Part shown: positions 9,284 to 20,317 of the stretch, one piece after another | Layout of the letters: the number at the start of each line of letters is the position of its first letter | How positions within the stretch are numbered: position 1 is the first letter of the stretch | From: Streptococcus ovuberis | Lineage (GTDB): Bacteria; Bacillota; Bacilli; Lactobacillales; Streptococcaceae | Length of the DNA: 45,567 nucleotides | Direction: 5' to 3' | Assembly: GCF_012396585.1 (NCBI RefSeq) | Contig: NZ_JAAXPR010000019.1 | Coordinates: 1 to 45,567, forward strand | Translations under genes and position numbers: made by a program | Notes under the pieces: model-generated | Database searches by the model: none | What the model saw: only the letters and a program-made list of their open reading frames with translations | Told to the model about the DNA's origin: nothing

Positions 9284-11272
9284 CTACTCCACATGATCAG
9301 CTAAAGCTTTTTCCGCCTTGGCATTAGACACTTCTTTTTCTTTCTTCCAATCTTCAAGGGCCTTGTTATATTGCTCTTGAGTCACTAATTCAGACTGAAG
9401 TTTCAGATACTTATAGCCCATACCATCCTTGGTACCAACTGTAGCACTAGCTCCAGAGAATGGCACAATATAGCGAACAGATGGCAGTGCTCCATTTGAA
9501 GTGTATGGAATCACAACAGCCTCATCGGTCAACCACGCTTGAGCTTTAGCGTACTTCTCATAACGCTTGGCAATATCAGATGTCTCGGCAGAAGCCTCAT
9601 CCAAAAGTTTGATGTAGTCCTCAAAACCAACTTTCTTAGCGATTTCGCTATCTGAACCGCCATCAATACCGATAGTAAAGGTCATACTGCCTTCTTTTGA
9701 CGTGTTGAAGATATCAAGATAAGTGGATGGGTCTTGATAGTCTGGACCCCAACCGGAAGCAAGGGAGATATCATAGTCCGTTTGAGAGGCATTAGCAGTA
9801 TAGTAAGTCGCTGCATAATAAGCGTCTTCATCCAACATCTGGATATCCACTTGAACATTATCCCCGCCAAGGACATCTTCAATAGACTTTTTGAAAGATT
9901 GAGCCTGTTGAACCGACACTTCATTGGCCTGATCAATTGGCACATCAAGACGGATCGGGAAGTTTACACCTTCTTTCTCAAGTGTTTCCTTGGCTTTAGC
10001 AAATTCGGCCTTTGCCTTATCCGCATTGAAAATACCGTCCTGACCATCATCAAGCTGAACACCCTCCCACTCTTTACCGTAAGAGACGATTTCCTTCTCA
10101 ACAAGGTCTGCAAAATTATTTTCACCAGCAGTTACAAAGTCAGCTGGAACAACCATGGTACGGAGCGAGTAAGCCGCACCATCCACACCTTTACTTTGTG
10201 CATTATAGGCTTCTCTGTCAAAGGCAAAAGAGAGCGCTTGACGGAAATCCTTGTTTTGAAGAGCAGCAGCTGTAGCCTTTTTCTCATCATCGCTCGTCTT
10301 AGAGGTGTGATCATACTTAGTCCGCCCCATGTTCAGCATCGCGTAGTAGCTAGACGTCCCCTGTTGTGTATAGACGATATTGTCACCGTACTGTTCCTTG
10401 ACACTTTCGTAACTTGAGCTATTAGGATACACACGTGCCATTGTATAGGCGCCATCAGTAAATCCCTTGATGAGACTTTCCGGATCTGATCCATCAAAAT
10501 AAGTTAACTTAATATCTTTGATGTGAACATTCTCTGCATCCCAGTAATTGTCATTTTTAGTGTATTCAATTGAAGATTTAGAAGTGATAGCCGTTAGGAA
10601 ATAGGCACCATTATATAGCAACGTTGACGGATCTGTCGGAGTCCCAAATTTGTCCCCTTGGGTTGATAAGAACTCTTCGTTAACAGGAAAGAGAATTCCC
10701 ATCGTTGTTTTTGAGTTCCAGAAGGTTTCTGGTTTATTCAGGGTGTATTGAACGGTACGGTCATCAAGCGCTTTGACACCTACCGTGCTAAAATCTTTTG
10801 TCTCTCCTTTTACATAGGCATCCAATCCTTTGATGGAATCCTGAACGATATACAGCGCTAAAGACTCCTTATCCGCGGCATGTTTAAGTCCTGTGACGAA
10901 GTCCTGAGCGGTCACATCCGCATATTCTTCGCCATCTGCTGTGTACCACTTAATCCCTTCACGAAGGGTATAGGTATAAGTCAAGCCATCCTCAGAGACT
11001 TTCCAGTCTTCTGCCAATGATGGAATCAAGTTACCATACTGGTCATTTTCTAAGAGACCATCCACTAAGTTAGTGACAATGTCTGAACTGGTGGTATGGT
11101 TGTCATAGAGGTAGTCCAAGGTCTCTGGATCAGACGCATAGACATAAGAGTATGTTGTTGGCGCATCTGCCGAACTACCGCTTGATGCATTATTATTACC
11201 ACTACATGCCACTAAAACTGCAGTTGATAGAAGTGTAACCCCTGTTAGAGCCATCCATTTTTTCGTTTTCAT
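9284..11272 (-). CDS. Oligopeptide-binding lipoprotein OppA, second copy
   Basis: 662 residues from the ATG at 11272, chosen because AAAGGAGA lies 8 bases upstream and the product then begins MKTKKWMALTG with a proper lipoprotein signal (lipobox LVAC). The frame is open further upstream but without a ribosome site. It is SBP_bac_5, collinear with the neighbouring OppA and near identical in blocks such as LVDGLLENDQYGNLIPSLAEDWKVS and the C-terminal SNAKAEKALADHVE. It probably feeds the same OppBCDF permease with a different peptide preference, as AliA and AliB do in pneumococcus (inference). It has its own strong promoter and a CodY-like box, so it can be expressed apart from the operon. Confidence 0.93.
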   Translation of the reverse strand: MKTKKWMALTGVTLLSTAVLVACSGNNNASSGSSADAPTTYSYVYASDPETLDYLYDNHTTSSDIVTNLVDGLLENDQYGNLIPSLAEDWKVSEDGLTYTYTLREGIKWYTADGEEYADVTAQDFVTGLKHAADKESLALYIVQDSIKGLDAYVKGETKDFSTVGVKALDDRTVQYTLNKPETFWNSKTTMGILFPVNEEFLSTQGDKFGTPTDPSTLLYNGAYFLTAITSKSSIEYTKNDNYWDAENVHIKDIKLTYFDGSDPESLIKGFTDGAYTMARVYPNSSSYESVKEQYGDNIVYTQQGTSSYYAMLNMGRTKYDHTSKTSDDEKKATAAALQNKDFRQALSFAFDREAYNAQSKGVDGAAYSLRTMVVPADFVTAGENNFADLVEKEIVSYGKEWEGVQLDDGQDGIFNADKAKAEFAKAKETLEKEGVNFPIRLDVPIDQANEVSVQQAQSFKKSIEDVLGGDNVQVDIQMLDEDAYYAATYYTANASQTDYDISLASGWGPDYQDPSTYLDIFNTSKEGSMTFTIGIDGGSDSEIAKKVGFEDYIKLLDEASAETSDIAKRYEKYAKAQAWLTDEAVVIPYTSNGALPSVRYIVPFSGASATVGTKDGMGYKYLKLQSELVTQEQYNKALEDWKKEKEVSNAKAEKALADHVE

Positions 11273-11323
11273 AAGAACAATCTCCTTTTGTTCAGGATTC
11301 AATCCCAAATCTTTATGCGTTTT

Positions 11324-11352
11324 ATTATACCATCCACTATTTTCTTTGTCAA
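11324..11352 (-). promoter_or_regulatory. Promoter of the second oppA (consensus)
   Basis: On the minus strand a perfect -35 TTGACA (11347-11352), a 17-base spacer and a perfect -10 TATAAT (11324-11329) with TGG just before it. It is one of the strongest-looking promoters in the window. Confidence 0.9.
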
Positions 11353-11355
11353 TGT

Positions 11356-11370
11356 AATTTTCTGATTTTT
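11356..11370. promoter_or_regulatory. CodY-box candidate upstream of the second oppA
   Basis: The plus strand reads AATTTTCTGATTTTT, 12 of 15 matches to the CodY consensus. It starts 3 bases upstream of the -35 hexamer, at a position similar to the box at the other oppA. Confidence 0.5.
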
Positions 11371-11463
11371 TTGTATTTTATAAATGTTAAATCATGTTTT
11401 TTTAATCAAAAAACATGCAGTATATTCATTTCGAATGATGTCGCCCTGGCTTATCTTTTTTAT

Positions 11464-11471
11464 GGTATAAT
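11464..11471 (+). promoter_or_regulatory. Extended -10 promoter of dacA
   Basis: Plus strand TGGTATAAT (extended -10) ends at 11471, only 7 bases before the dacA ATG at 11479. No -35 is recognisable. The predicted transcription start coincides with the start codon. Confidence 0.7.
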
Positions 11472-11478
11472 AAGACTT

Positions 11479-12735
11479 ATGAAGTTCTTTAATGTAAAAC
11501 CCAAGCTATTTAAACACCTTTTAACAGTACTGATGTTCTGCCTGATAGCCCAATCGCAGCTTATCCAGGCACAAGAACATGAAGGCTTTGATGTCCCCGC
11601 AAACCATGTCATGGCCATTGAAGCAACAACTGGTAAGATTCTTTATGAAAAAGCAAGCGAGACGGTTACAGGAACCGCATCAACTTCCAAACTCTTGACT
11701 GCCTATATGGTTTATGAAGCAATTGACAACGGCAAAATCACCTTATCTGATGCTGTCTCGGTTTCAAACTACGCTTATGAGTTATCATTAAATACCGAAA
11801 TCGCTAATATCCCCTTAGATGCTAGACTCTATACGGTCAAAGAACTGTTAGATGCTGTTCTGATCCACTCTGCCAATGGAGCCTCTGTTGCTCTTGCAGA
11901 GCATATTTCCGGGACAGAAGCACGCTTTGTTGACGCCATGTCTGCCAAACTTAAGGAGTGGGAAATCGACGACGCCAAACTAGTCAATGCTACCGGTATC
12001 AGCAATCGCTACCTAGGAAATCACCGTTATCCTGATAGCAAGGAAGATGCTGAAAACATGATGAGTGCTCGTTCTCTGGCCATCATCGCTCGAAAGTTGC
12101 TCCAAGATTATCCACAAGTGACCGAAACAACTTCGCTCTTATCCGCTAATTGGTCTTATACCACCATCTTCACTTGGAACTTACTCTTGAAAGGCGCAAT
12201 GTATTCCCGTCCTAGCGTGGATGGGCTAATGACCGGAACCTCTGAAAAATCAGGGTCATCTCTCGTGGCGTCCAGCACCGAAAACGGGATGCGTGTCATC
12301 ACTGTGTTACTCGGTGCTCATGGAGGAGAAGAAGATCCAGATGCCCGTTTTGTAGCAACCAACCAGTTGCTAAATCACATCAAGGATTCCTACTACTTCT
12401 GGACTATTCTCCCCAAAGGCAAGGCCTACGAAGGAAGTAAATCTCCTGTTTTCAACGGGAATAAAAGCCATGCAACGGCAGTGGCCAAAAGTGATTTTAA
12501 TGTTGTCCAAAAAATGGGAGAACCTAATCTGAACTTAACCTTCAAAGCAATTAAAAAAACACCTGAAGCCCCCATTAAGCAAGGACAGACTATCGGCCAG
12601 ATCACCTTTGAAGACGATGGCTATCTAGGCACCCCGCCAACGATGACCATGGTCGCTAAGGAAGACGTCAAGCGGGCTATCTTCTTTAAAGTCTGGTGGA
12701 ACAACTTTGTCAGATGGGTCAACGAAGATCTCTAA
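11479..12735 (+). CDS. dacA: D-alanyl-D-alanine carboxypeptidase (PBP3/DacA type)
   Basis: 418 residues from the ATG at 11479, giving a good signal peptide (about 1-32, ending near IQAQ). It is a class C low-molecular-weight penicillin-binding protein (peptidase S11) that removes the terminal D-Ala of peptidoglycan stem peptides outside the membrane. Seen: SxxK as S68-T-S-K71 and SxN as S131-A-N133. The third motif, normally KTG, is M251-T-G253, from an ATG codon at 12229-12231. Then come the PBP5-type C-terminal domain and an amphipathic tail (VWWNNFVRWVNEDL) that could anchor it to the membrane. It is convergent with suf across a shared terminator. No ribosome site precedes the ATG. Confidence 0.92.
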   Translation: MKFFNVKPKLFKHLLTVLMFCLIAQSQLIQAQEHEGFDVPANHVMAIEATTGKILYEKASETVTGTASTSKLLTAYMVYEAIDNGKITLSDAVSVSNYAYELSLNTEIANIPLDARLYTVKELLDAVLIHSANGASVALAEHISGTEARFVDAMSAKLKEWEIDDAKLVNATGISNRYLGNHRYPDSKEDAENMMSARSLAIIARKLLQDYPQVTETTSLLSANWSYTTIFTWNLLLKGAMYSRPSVDGLMTGTSEKSGSSLVASSTENGMRVITVLLGAHGGEEDPDARFVATNQLLNHIKDSYYFWTILPKGKAYEGSKSPVFNGNKSHATAVAKSDFNVVQKMGEPNLNLTFKAIKKTPEAPIKQGQTIGQITFEDDGYLGTPPTMTMVAKEDVKRAIFFKVWWNNFVRWVNEDL

Positions 12736-12915
12736 TCCCAAGTAACTTCCAAAACTCTTCCCAGCTAATTTCATGTGCTGTCGTAGTCAATGTTACTTCA
12801 AAAACTCTCCCAACCAGTGTAACGAAAGGAACACAGCCACCTTCCATCTCACTAAATCACAAAACGTTCTCCTTGAGCTACTCACCATTCATCAGCTATA
12901 GCATTCGCAAAACAG

Positions 12916-12961
12916 AAAAAACTGAAACAGGGCCAATAAGCTAACCCTGTTTCAGTTTTTT
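12916..12961. terminator. Bidirectional terminator between dacA and sufB
   Basis: Perfect 17-bp inverted repeat (12916-12932 and 12945-12961) with a 12-base loop. Its outer ends are A6 and T6, so it has a U-tract in both directions. It closes the convergent dacA (+) and suf operon (-). Confidence 0.95.
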
Positions 12962-12962
12962 C

Positions 12963-14378
12963 TTATCCTACCGATCCTTCCATTTCGTAAGCAATCAAGC
13001 GATTGAGCTCAACGGCGTACTCCATCGGAAGTTCTTTCGTAAAGGGCTCCACAAAGCCCATAACAATCATCTCAGTTGCTTCACCCTCAGACAAACCACG
13101 GCTCATAAGGTAGTAAAGTTGTTCTTCTGAAATCTTAGAAACCTTAGCTTCATGCTCCAGAGCTACCTGTGAGTTATGGATTTCATTGAAAGGTATGGTA
13201 TCCGATCTAGAAATATCGTCCATCAAAATGGTATCGCACTCGATGTGACTGATGGATTTCTTCGAGTTGCGATTAAAGGTCACTTGACCACGATAATTTA
13301 CCGCACCACCACCTTTTGCAATTGATTTCGAAACAATAGAAGAGCTAGTATGAGGCGCGTTATGGATCATCTTAGCCCCCGTATCTTGGTTTTGCCCGGT
13401 ATTGGCAAAAGCGATAGACAACATGGTCCCACGCGCACCTTCCCCATCTAGGTACACCGAAGGATACTTCATCGTCGTATGAGCACCTAGATTTCCGTCA
13501 ATCCATTCAACAGTCGCATCCCGCAAGGCACGTGCTCTTTTGGTCACGAGGTTATAGACATTGTCCGACCAGTTTTGGATGGTGGTGTAACGCATGTAGG
13601 CACCATCTAAAGCAAAAATCTCAACGATAGCCGCATGCAGGCTAGCTGTCGAATAGGTTGGAGCAGTACACCCTTCTACATAGTGGACACTAGCGCCTTC
13701 ATCAACGATGATCAAAGTGCGCTCAAACTGCCCTGTCCCTTCGTTATTAATCCGGAAATAAGTCTGCAGGGGAATCTCACATTTAACCCCTTTTGGCACG
13801 TAGATAAAGGTTCCACCTGACCATACCGCTGAATTAAGCGCAGCCAACTTATTATCTGTCGGCGGCACCAATTTCGCAAAATACTGCTTGAAGAGATCTG
13901 GATACTCCTTCAAAGCTGAGTCGGTATCTGTGAAAATAATCCCCAGTTTTTCAAACTCTTCTTTCATGTTGTGGTAAACCACTTCAGATTCATACTGAGC
14001 TGAGGCACCGGCTAAATAAGCTCGCTCCGCCTCAGGAATACCAATGCGCTCAAAGGTTTCCTTGATCTTTTCAGGAACCTCGTCCCAAGAACGAGCCGGC
14101 TTATCAGATGGTTTTTGATAATAGATAATCTCGTCAAAATCAATCTGAGAAAGATCCGCTCCCCAAGTTTCCAATTCCATCTTCTTAAAGGCCTCGTAGG
14201 ATTTTAGACGAAAGTCCAGCATCCACTCAGGCTCATCCTTGATTCGAGACATCTCGCGGATAACTTCTTCTGACAAACCTTTTCCTGTTGAAACAATCGG
14301 TTCTACATCATCATGAAAACCGTACTTGTATTCACCAAGGTCAATCGGTGTCGGTTCTACTTTTTCGTTTTCAGACAT
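12963..14378 (-). CDS. sufB: Fe-S cluster assembly scaffold protein SufB
   Basis: 471 residues, the usual length. SufB is the scaffold subunit of the cytosolic SufBC2D complex, where iron-sulfur clusters are built. Seen: an N-terminal region with [21 protein letters not shown], then the beta-helix domain with [15 protein letters not shown] and VEGCTAP (conserved Cys), and the C-terminal motif [17 protein letters not shown]. The ATG at 14378 (MSENEKVEP) has AAAGGA upstream; the open frame before it has no ribosome site. It is the last gene of sufCDSUB, 34 bases after sufU, closed by the 17-bp terminator. Confidence 0.95.
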   Translation of the reverse strand: MSENEKVEPTPIDLGEYKYGFHDDVEPIVSTGKGLSEEVIREMSRIKDEPEWMLDFRLKSYEAFKKMELETWGADLSQIDFDEIIYYQKPSDKPARSWDEVPEKIKETFERIGIPEAERAYLAGASAQYESEVVYHNMKEEFEKLGIIFTDTDSALKEYPDLFKQYFAKLVPPTDNKLAALNSAVWSGGTFIYVPKGVKCEIPLQTYFRINNEGTGQFERTLIIVDEGASVHYVEGCTAPTYSTASLHAAIVEIFALDGAYMRYTTIQNWSDNVYNLVTKRARALRDATVEWIDGNLGAHTTMKYPSVYLDGEGARGTMLSIAFANTGQNQDTGAKMIHNAPHTSSSIVSKSIAKGGGAVNYRGQVTFNRNSKKSISHIECDTILMDDISRSDTIPFNEIHNSQVALEHEAKVSKISEEQLYYLMSRGLSEGEATEMIVMGFVEPFTKELPMEYAVELNRLIAYEMEGSVG

Positions 14379-14412
14379 ACGCTTCCTTTCTTTTTCTCCT
14401 TCATTATCATTG

Positions 14413-17336
<2,924 letters not shown>

Positions 17337-17375
17337 GTCTCCTCCTCTTGCATTTCATTCCTTGAGTTTTAGCAC

Positions 17376-18146
17376 TTAAACTTCTTCCTCGTAATGGAGA
17401 CCCAACTCTTCTGCAATCTTAGCATACCCCTCTTTTTCCAAACGTAGGGCTAATTCCGGTCCACCAGATAAGACCACGCGTCCTTCCATCATGATGTGAA
17501 CCACATCGGGTGTGATGTAGTTTAGCAAGCGTTGATAGTGTGTGATGATCATGGCACCAAAACCTTCACTACGCATCGCATTGATGCCTTTGGCCACAAC
17601 CTTCAAAGCATCAATATCAAGACCTGAGTCAATCTCATCCAAAAGCGCAAAGGTCGGTTCCAACATGAGAAGTTGGAGAATTTCATTCCGTTTTTTCTCA
17701 CCACCAGAGAAACCTTCGTTTAAGTAGCGCTCTGCCATTTCTTCTTTCATGTTGAGCAGCGCCATCTTCTCATCCAACTTAGTGATAAAGTCCCGCACGG
17801 ATATCTTCTCATCATCTTCTTTTCCAGCGTTCATGGCAGCACGCAAAAATTCTGCATTGGTAATCCCAGGAATTTCTGACGGATATTGCATGGCTAAGAA
17901 AAGCCCCATACGAGCACGCTCATCCACTTCCAGTTCCAAAACATTGACGCCATCAAAAAGAACCTCTCCTTGGGTCACCTCATAGTTTGGATTACCCATG
18001 ATAGCGGCTGACAGGGTTGACTTCCCTGTTCCGTTTGGTCCCATAATAGCGGCAATCTCTCCTGTTTTAAGGGTCAAGTTAACCCCTTTTAAAATTTCCT
18101 TATCTTCAATAGAAACATGAAGATTTTTGATTTCTAAAACTGACAT
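17376..18146 (-). CDS. sufC: Fe-S cluster assembly ATPase SufC
   Basis: 256 residues from the ATG at 18146 (MSVLEIKNLHV, with AAAGGAA upstream). It is the soluble ABC-type ATPase of SufBC2D. Seen: Walker A GPNGTGKS (36-43), signature FSGGEKKRNEILQ, Walker B FALLDEIDSGLDIDAL and switch His in IITHYQRLL; the DEIDSGLD variant is typical of SufC. It is the first gene of the suf operon, with its own extended -10 promoter just after the tagO terminator. Confidence 0.95.
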   Translation of the reverse strand: MSVLEIKNLHVSIEDKEILKGVNLTLKTGEIAAIMGPNGTGKSTLSAAIMGNPNYEVTQGEVLFDGVNVLELEVDERARMGLFLAMQYPSEIPGITNAEFLRAAMNAGKEDDEKISVRDFITKLDEKMALLNMKEEMAERYLNEGFSGGEKKRNEILQLLMLEPTFALLDEIDSGLDIDALKVVAKGINAMRSEGFGAMIITHYQRLLNYITPDVVHIMMEGRVVLSGGPELALRLEKEGYAKIAEELGLHYEEEV

Positions 18147-18226
18147 GATAGTTCCTTTCTCTTGTAAACTACAGTTTAGAGTTGTACCCTGCAAAAGCAA
18201 CATACACTCTTTCTCGTTTACTGTTT

Positions 18227-18235
18227 ATTATAGCA
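18227..18235 (-). promoter_or_regulatory. suf operon promoter (extended -10)
   Basis: On the minus strand TGCTATAAT: -10 TATAAT at 18227-18232 with TGC at 18233-18235, about 80 bases before sufC. No good -35, because that region is the tagO terminator hairpin. Confidence 0.7.
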
Positions 18236-18238
18236 GAA

Positions 18239-18256
18239 AAAGCCTATCTAGGCTTT
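18239..18256 (-). terminator. tagO terminator overlapping the stop codon
   Basis: Stem AAAGCCT / AGGCTTT (18239-18245 and 18250-18256) with a four-base loop, followed by TTTTT on the minus strand. The tagO stop codon (18248-18250) lies inside the hairpin, and the suf -10 element begins 4-7 bases past the stem. Confidence 0.8.
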
Positions 18257-19438
18257 CCTTTTGTCTTTTTTCTGACGAACTCTGTCCCTATTTCGACGTT
18301 TGGCCAACACCTGATCACGATAACCGCTATTGCCAATAAAGCGCAAGAGATTTAAAATAGGGGTTCGCTTTTCACCTAAAATCCCAATCAATTCTGCTAG
18401 GAGCCAGACCCCAAACACCAGGCCGATGACCAATAAAATCCCTCCTAAACGACTGGAAATATTAAACAGAAGCGAGATACTCGAAAAAATGAAGGCTATG
18501 GCATAAATGACCAACACCGTTCCTCGATGAGAGAGCCCCAAAGAGAGTAGGCGGTGATGCAGGTGCATCTTATCTGGTTCATAAATTCGTTGCTTGGATA
18601 AACTTCTCCGAATGATAGCCATCAGCGTATCGGTTATCGGTACTCCCAGAATTAACATCGGTGTCCCAACAGCAACTGCCGTTGAATTTTTCAAGCCCTG
18701 AAGAGAGAACACCGCAATCAAAAAACCGATAAACAAAGCCCCTGTGTCCCCCATATAGATAATGGCCGGGTGATAATTGTAGGGCAGAAACCCTAAAATC
18801 GCCGCAACCAGTAAAAAAATGAGCATGGTCAAAAACAAATTACTGTCAAACAGGAAAAAGTAAGAGACTACTCCCATGGTCGTTAAAGAAATGATTGAAA
18901 CTCCTGCCACAAGCCCATCTAAACCATCCATCAAATTAACCGCATTCATGATTCCAATAATCCAGATGATGGTTAAAAAAAAGGTTACGATAGGATCAAA
19001 TTCGATAAATGGACCACCGAAAGGCAGTTTAAATTTATCAAAATGGAATTCCGTAAAAAAGTAAACCAGACAAGCAGCCAATAATTGACCGATCAACTTC
19101 TTTTTAGCCGATAGCTCCACGATATCATCAATCAATCCCGTGACACCGATAATCAAACTACTGGCAACAACTGGCCAGACATAGGCAATGTAGTCTCTGC
19201 CATGAATATCCGTTGTTTTGATGATCAGAGGCAAAAAAACCAAGCAAGCAATGGTAAAAGCAATGATAATAGCCATTCCTCCAGCACTTGGCATCGTCAC
19301 CTTATTGATTCGCCGTGCATTAGGGTGATCAACTGCTCCGATTCGAAAAGCTAAAAAACGAACCAAGGGGGTCATTGTTACAGCGATCAAAAACGTTCCA
19401 ATAAAAACTAAAATATACTGTAGGGCAAATGGAATCAT
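18248..19438 (-). CDS. tagO: Undecaprenyl-phosphate GlcNAc-1-phosphate transferase (TagO/RgpG/WecA family)
   Basis: 396 residues, MraY/WecA-family membrane enzyme that moves GlcNAc-1-phosphate from UDP-GlcNAc to undecaprenyl phosphate. This is the first lipid-linked step for wall teichoic acid or rhamnose polysaccharide (RgpG in streptococci). Seen: about ten membrane segments, the cytoplasmic motif RRINKVTMPSAGG, the Asp pair in GLIDDIVELSAKKKL, NAVNLMDGLDGL, and the HLHHRLL motif that separates GlcNAc-P transferases from MraY. Its ATG overlaps the mecA stop (ATGA), so mecA-tagO form one operon. Which polymer it primes cannot be read from the sequence. Confidence 0.9.
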   Translation of the reverse strand: MIPFALQYILVFIGTFLIAVTMTPLVRFLAFRIGAVDHPNARRINKVTMPSAGGMAIIIAFTIACLVFLPLIIKTTDIHGRDYIAYVWPVVASSLIIGVTGLIDDIVELSAKKKLIGQLLAACLVYFFTEFHFDKFKLPFGGPFIEFDPIVTFFLTIIWIIGIMNAVNLMDGLDGLVAGVSIISLTTMGVVSYFFLFDSNLFLTMLIFLLVAAILGFLPYNYHPAIIYMGDTGALFIGFLIAVFSLQGLKNSTAVAVGTPMLILGVPITDTLMAIIRRSLSKQRIYEPDKMHLHHRLLSLGLSHRGTVLVIYAIAFIFSSISLLFNISSRLGGILLVIGLVFGVWLLAELIGILGEKRTPILNLLRFIGNSGYRDQVLAKRRNRDRVRQKKDKRKA

Positions 19439-20166
19439 TCGTTGTGAACCTTTTTCAATTGCTCAATGGCATTAACCTGAAGAAGCGTGTAGGCATGCTC
19501 CTGAAGGTAGGGTCTGCTGTAACCAGTATCCTCAGCATGTTCCAAAATTCTAGAGTGGATAAATCCAGCATAAGACGGCTCCTGATCTAGCAAATCAATC
19601 AGCAAGGTCATATAGTAGGCGCCATTATACTTGTAGAGTTCCGAAGTATCGACAGGATAATCTACCCCTCTAGCGAAAGATATAGCTTCTGGAACATCTG
19701 AAAACCGCAGTGTAAAGTAAATATAACGTCCCATTGACGCAGAAGAAGACTCCTGCTCCTCGAATTGATTTTCTAATAATTCCAAGGCAGCAACAGCTTT
19801 TTCATCCGCAGAACTCTTACTTTTTAACGTCTTTTCCAAGGTTTTGAAAAATTCATCTGGCGACAAGTGCGAAATATCCTCCACATTAGCCATGTCTGCT
19901 AAATCTTGGAAGTCCAGTTCCTGATCAATATCTGACTTGGTCACAAAAATATCCAACTTATCCGGCTTAGGTGTCACTCTAAACGATAACATCCCTGACT
20001 GCCTGAAGTGGTCTGGCATGTCCAGCTCCTCTAAAATGCTATAAAAGAACTCTTCCGTTTTTTCTTGAGGCATCAAAAAATCAGCCAATTCCATGCCTCG
20101 TTCTTCCAGATCATCCATTTTGATCGTGATTTTTAAAGTTGAATCACTAATTTGTTTGATTTCCAT
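19435..20166 (-). CDS. mecA: Adaptor protein MecA
   Basis: 243 residues, MecA family. This adaptor delivers substrates to the ClpCP protease; in streptococci it targets ComX and so limits competence, which matters here because comX lies in the same window. Seen: N-terminal MEIKQISDSTLKITIKMDDLEERG, an acidic variable linker (about 85-120), and the C-terminal ClpC-binding half with the YIYFTLRFSDVPEAISFA stretch. It has a near-consensus promoter and overlaps tagO by 4 bases. Confidence 0.94.
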   Translation of the reverse strand: MEIKQISDSTLKITIKMDDLEERGMELADFLMPQEKTEEFFYSILEELDMPDHFRQSGMLSFRVTPKPDKLDIFVTKSDIDQELDFQDLADMANVEDISHLSPDEFFKTLEKTLKSKSSADEKAVAALELLENQFEEQESSSASMGRYIYFTLRFSDVPEAISFARGVDYPVDTSELYKYNGAYYMTLLIDLLDQEPSYAGFIHSRILEHAEDTGYSRPYLQEHAYTLLQVNAIEQLKKVHNE

Positions 20167-20198
20167 CCTCTACCTCTTGCATTCTTGCGTGTTTTACC

Positions 20199-20227
20199 AT
20201 TATATCTAATTTCTGCAGATTTTTCAA
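20199..20227 (-). promoter_or_regulatory. mecA-tagO promoter
   Basis: On the minus strand -35 TTGAAA (20222-20227), a 17-base spacer and a perfect -10 TATAAT (20199-20204), about 35 bases before the mecA ATG. Confidence 0.85.
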
Positions 20228-20317
20228 AGAGAAAGAGGTTGATAACATACTGTACGAAAAACCATTGGCTCTAAGACCCTTGTTACACCTTTCATCTACA
20301 CCAATCTTACCGTTCTT

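Noticed and set aside
9734..10417. 227-codon open frame on the plus strand
   Set aside because: Entirely antisense to the second oppA, with no ribosome site or protein-like composition; a shadow of the real gene.
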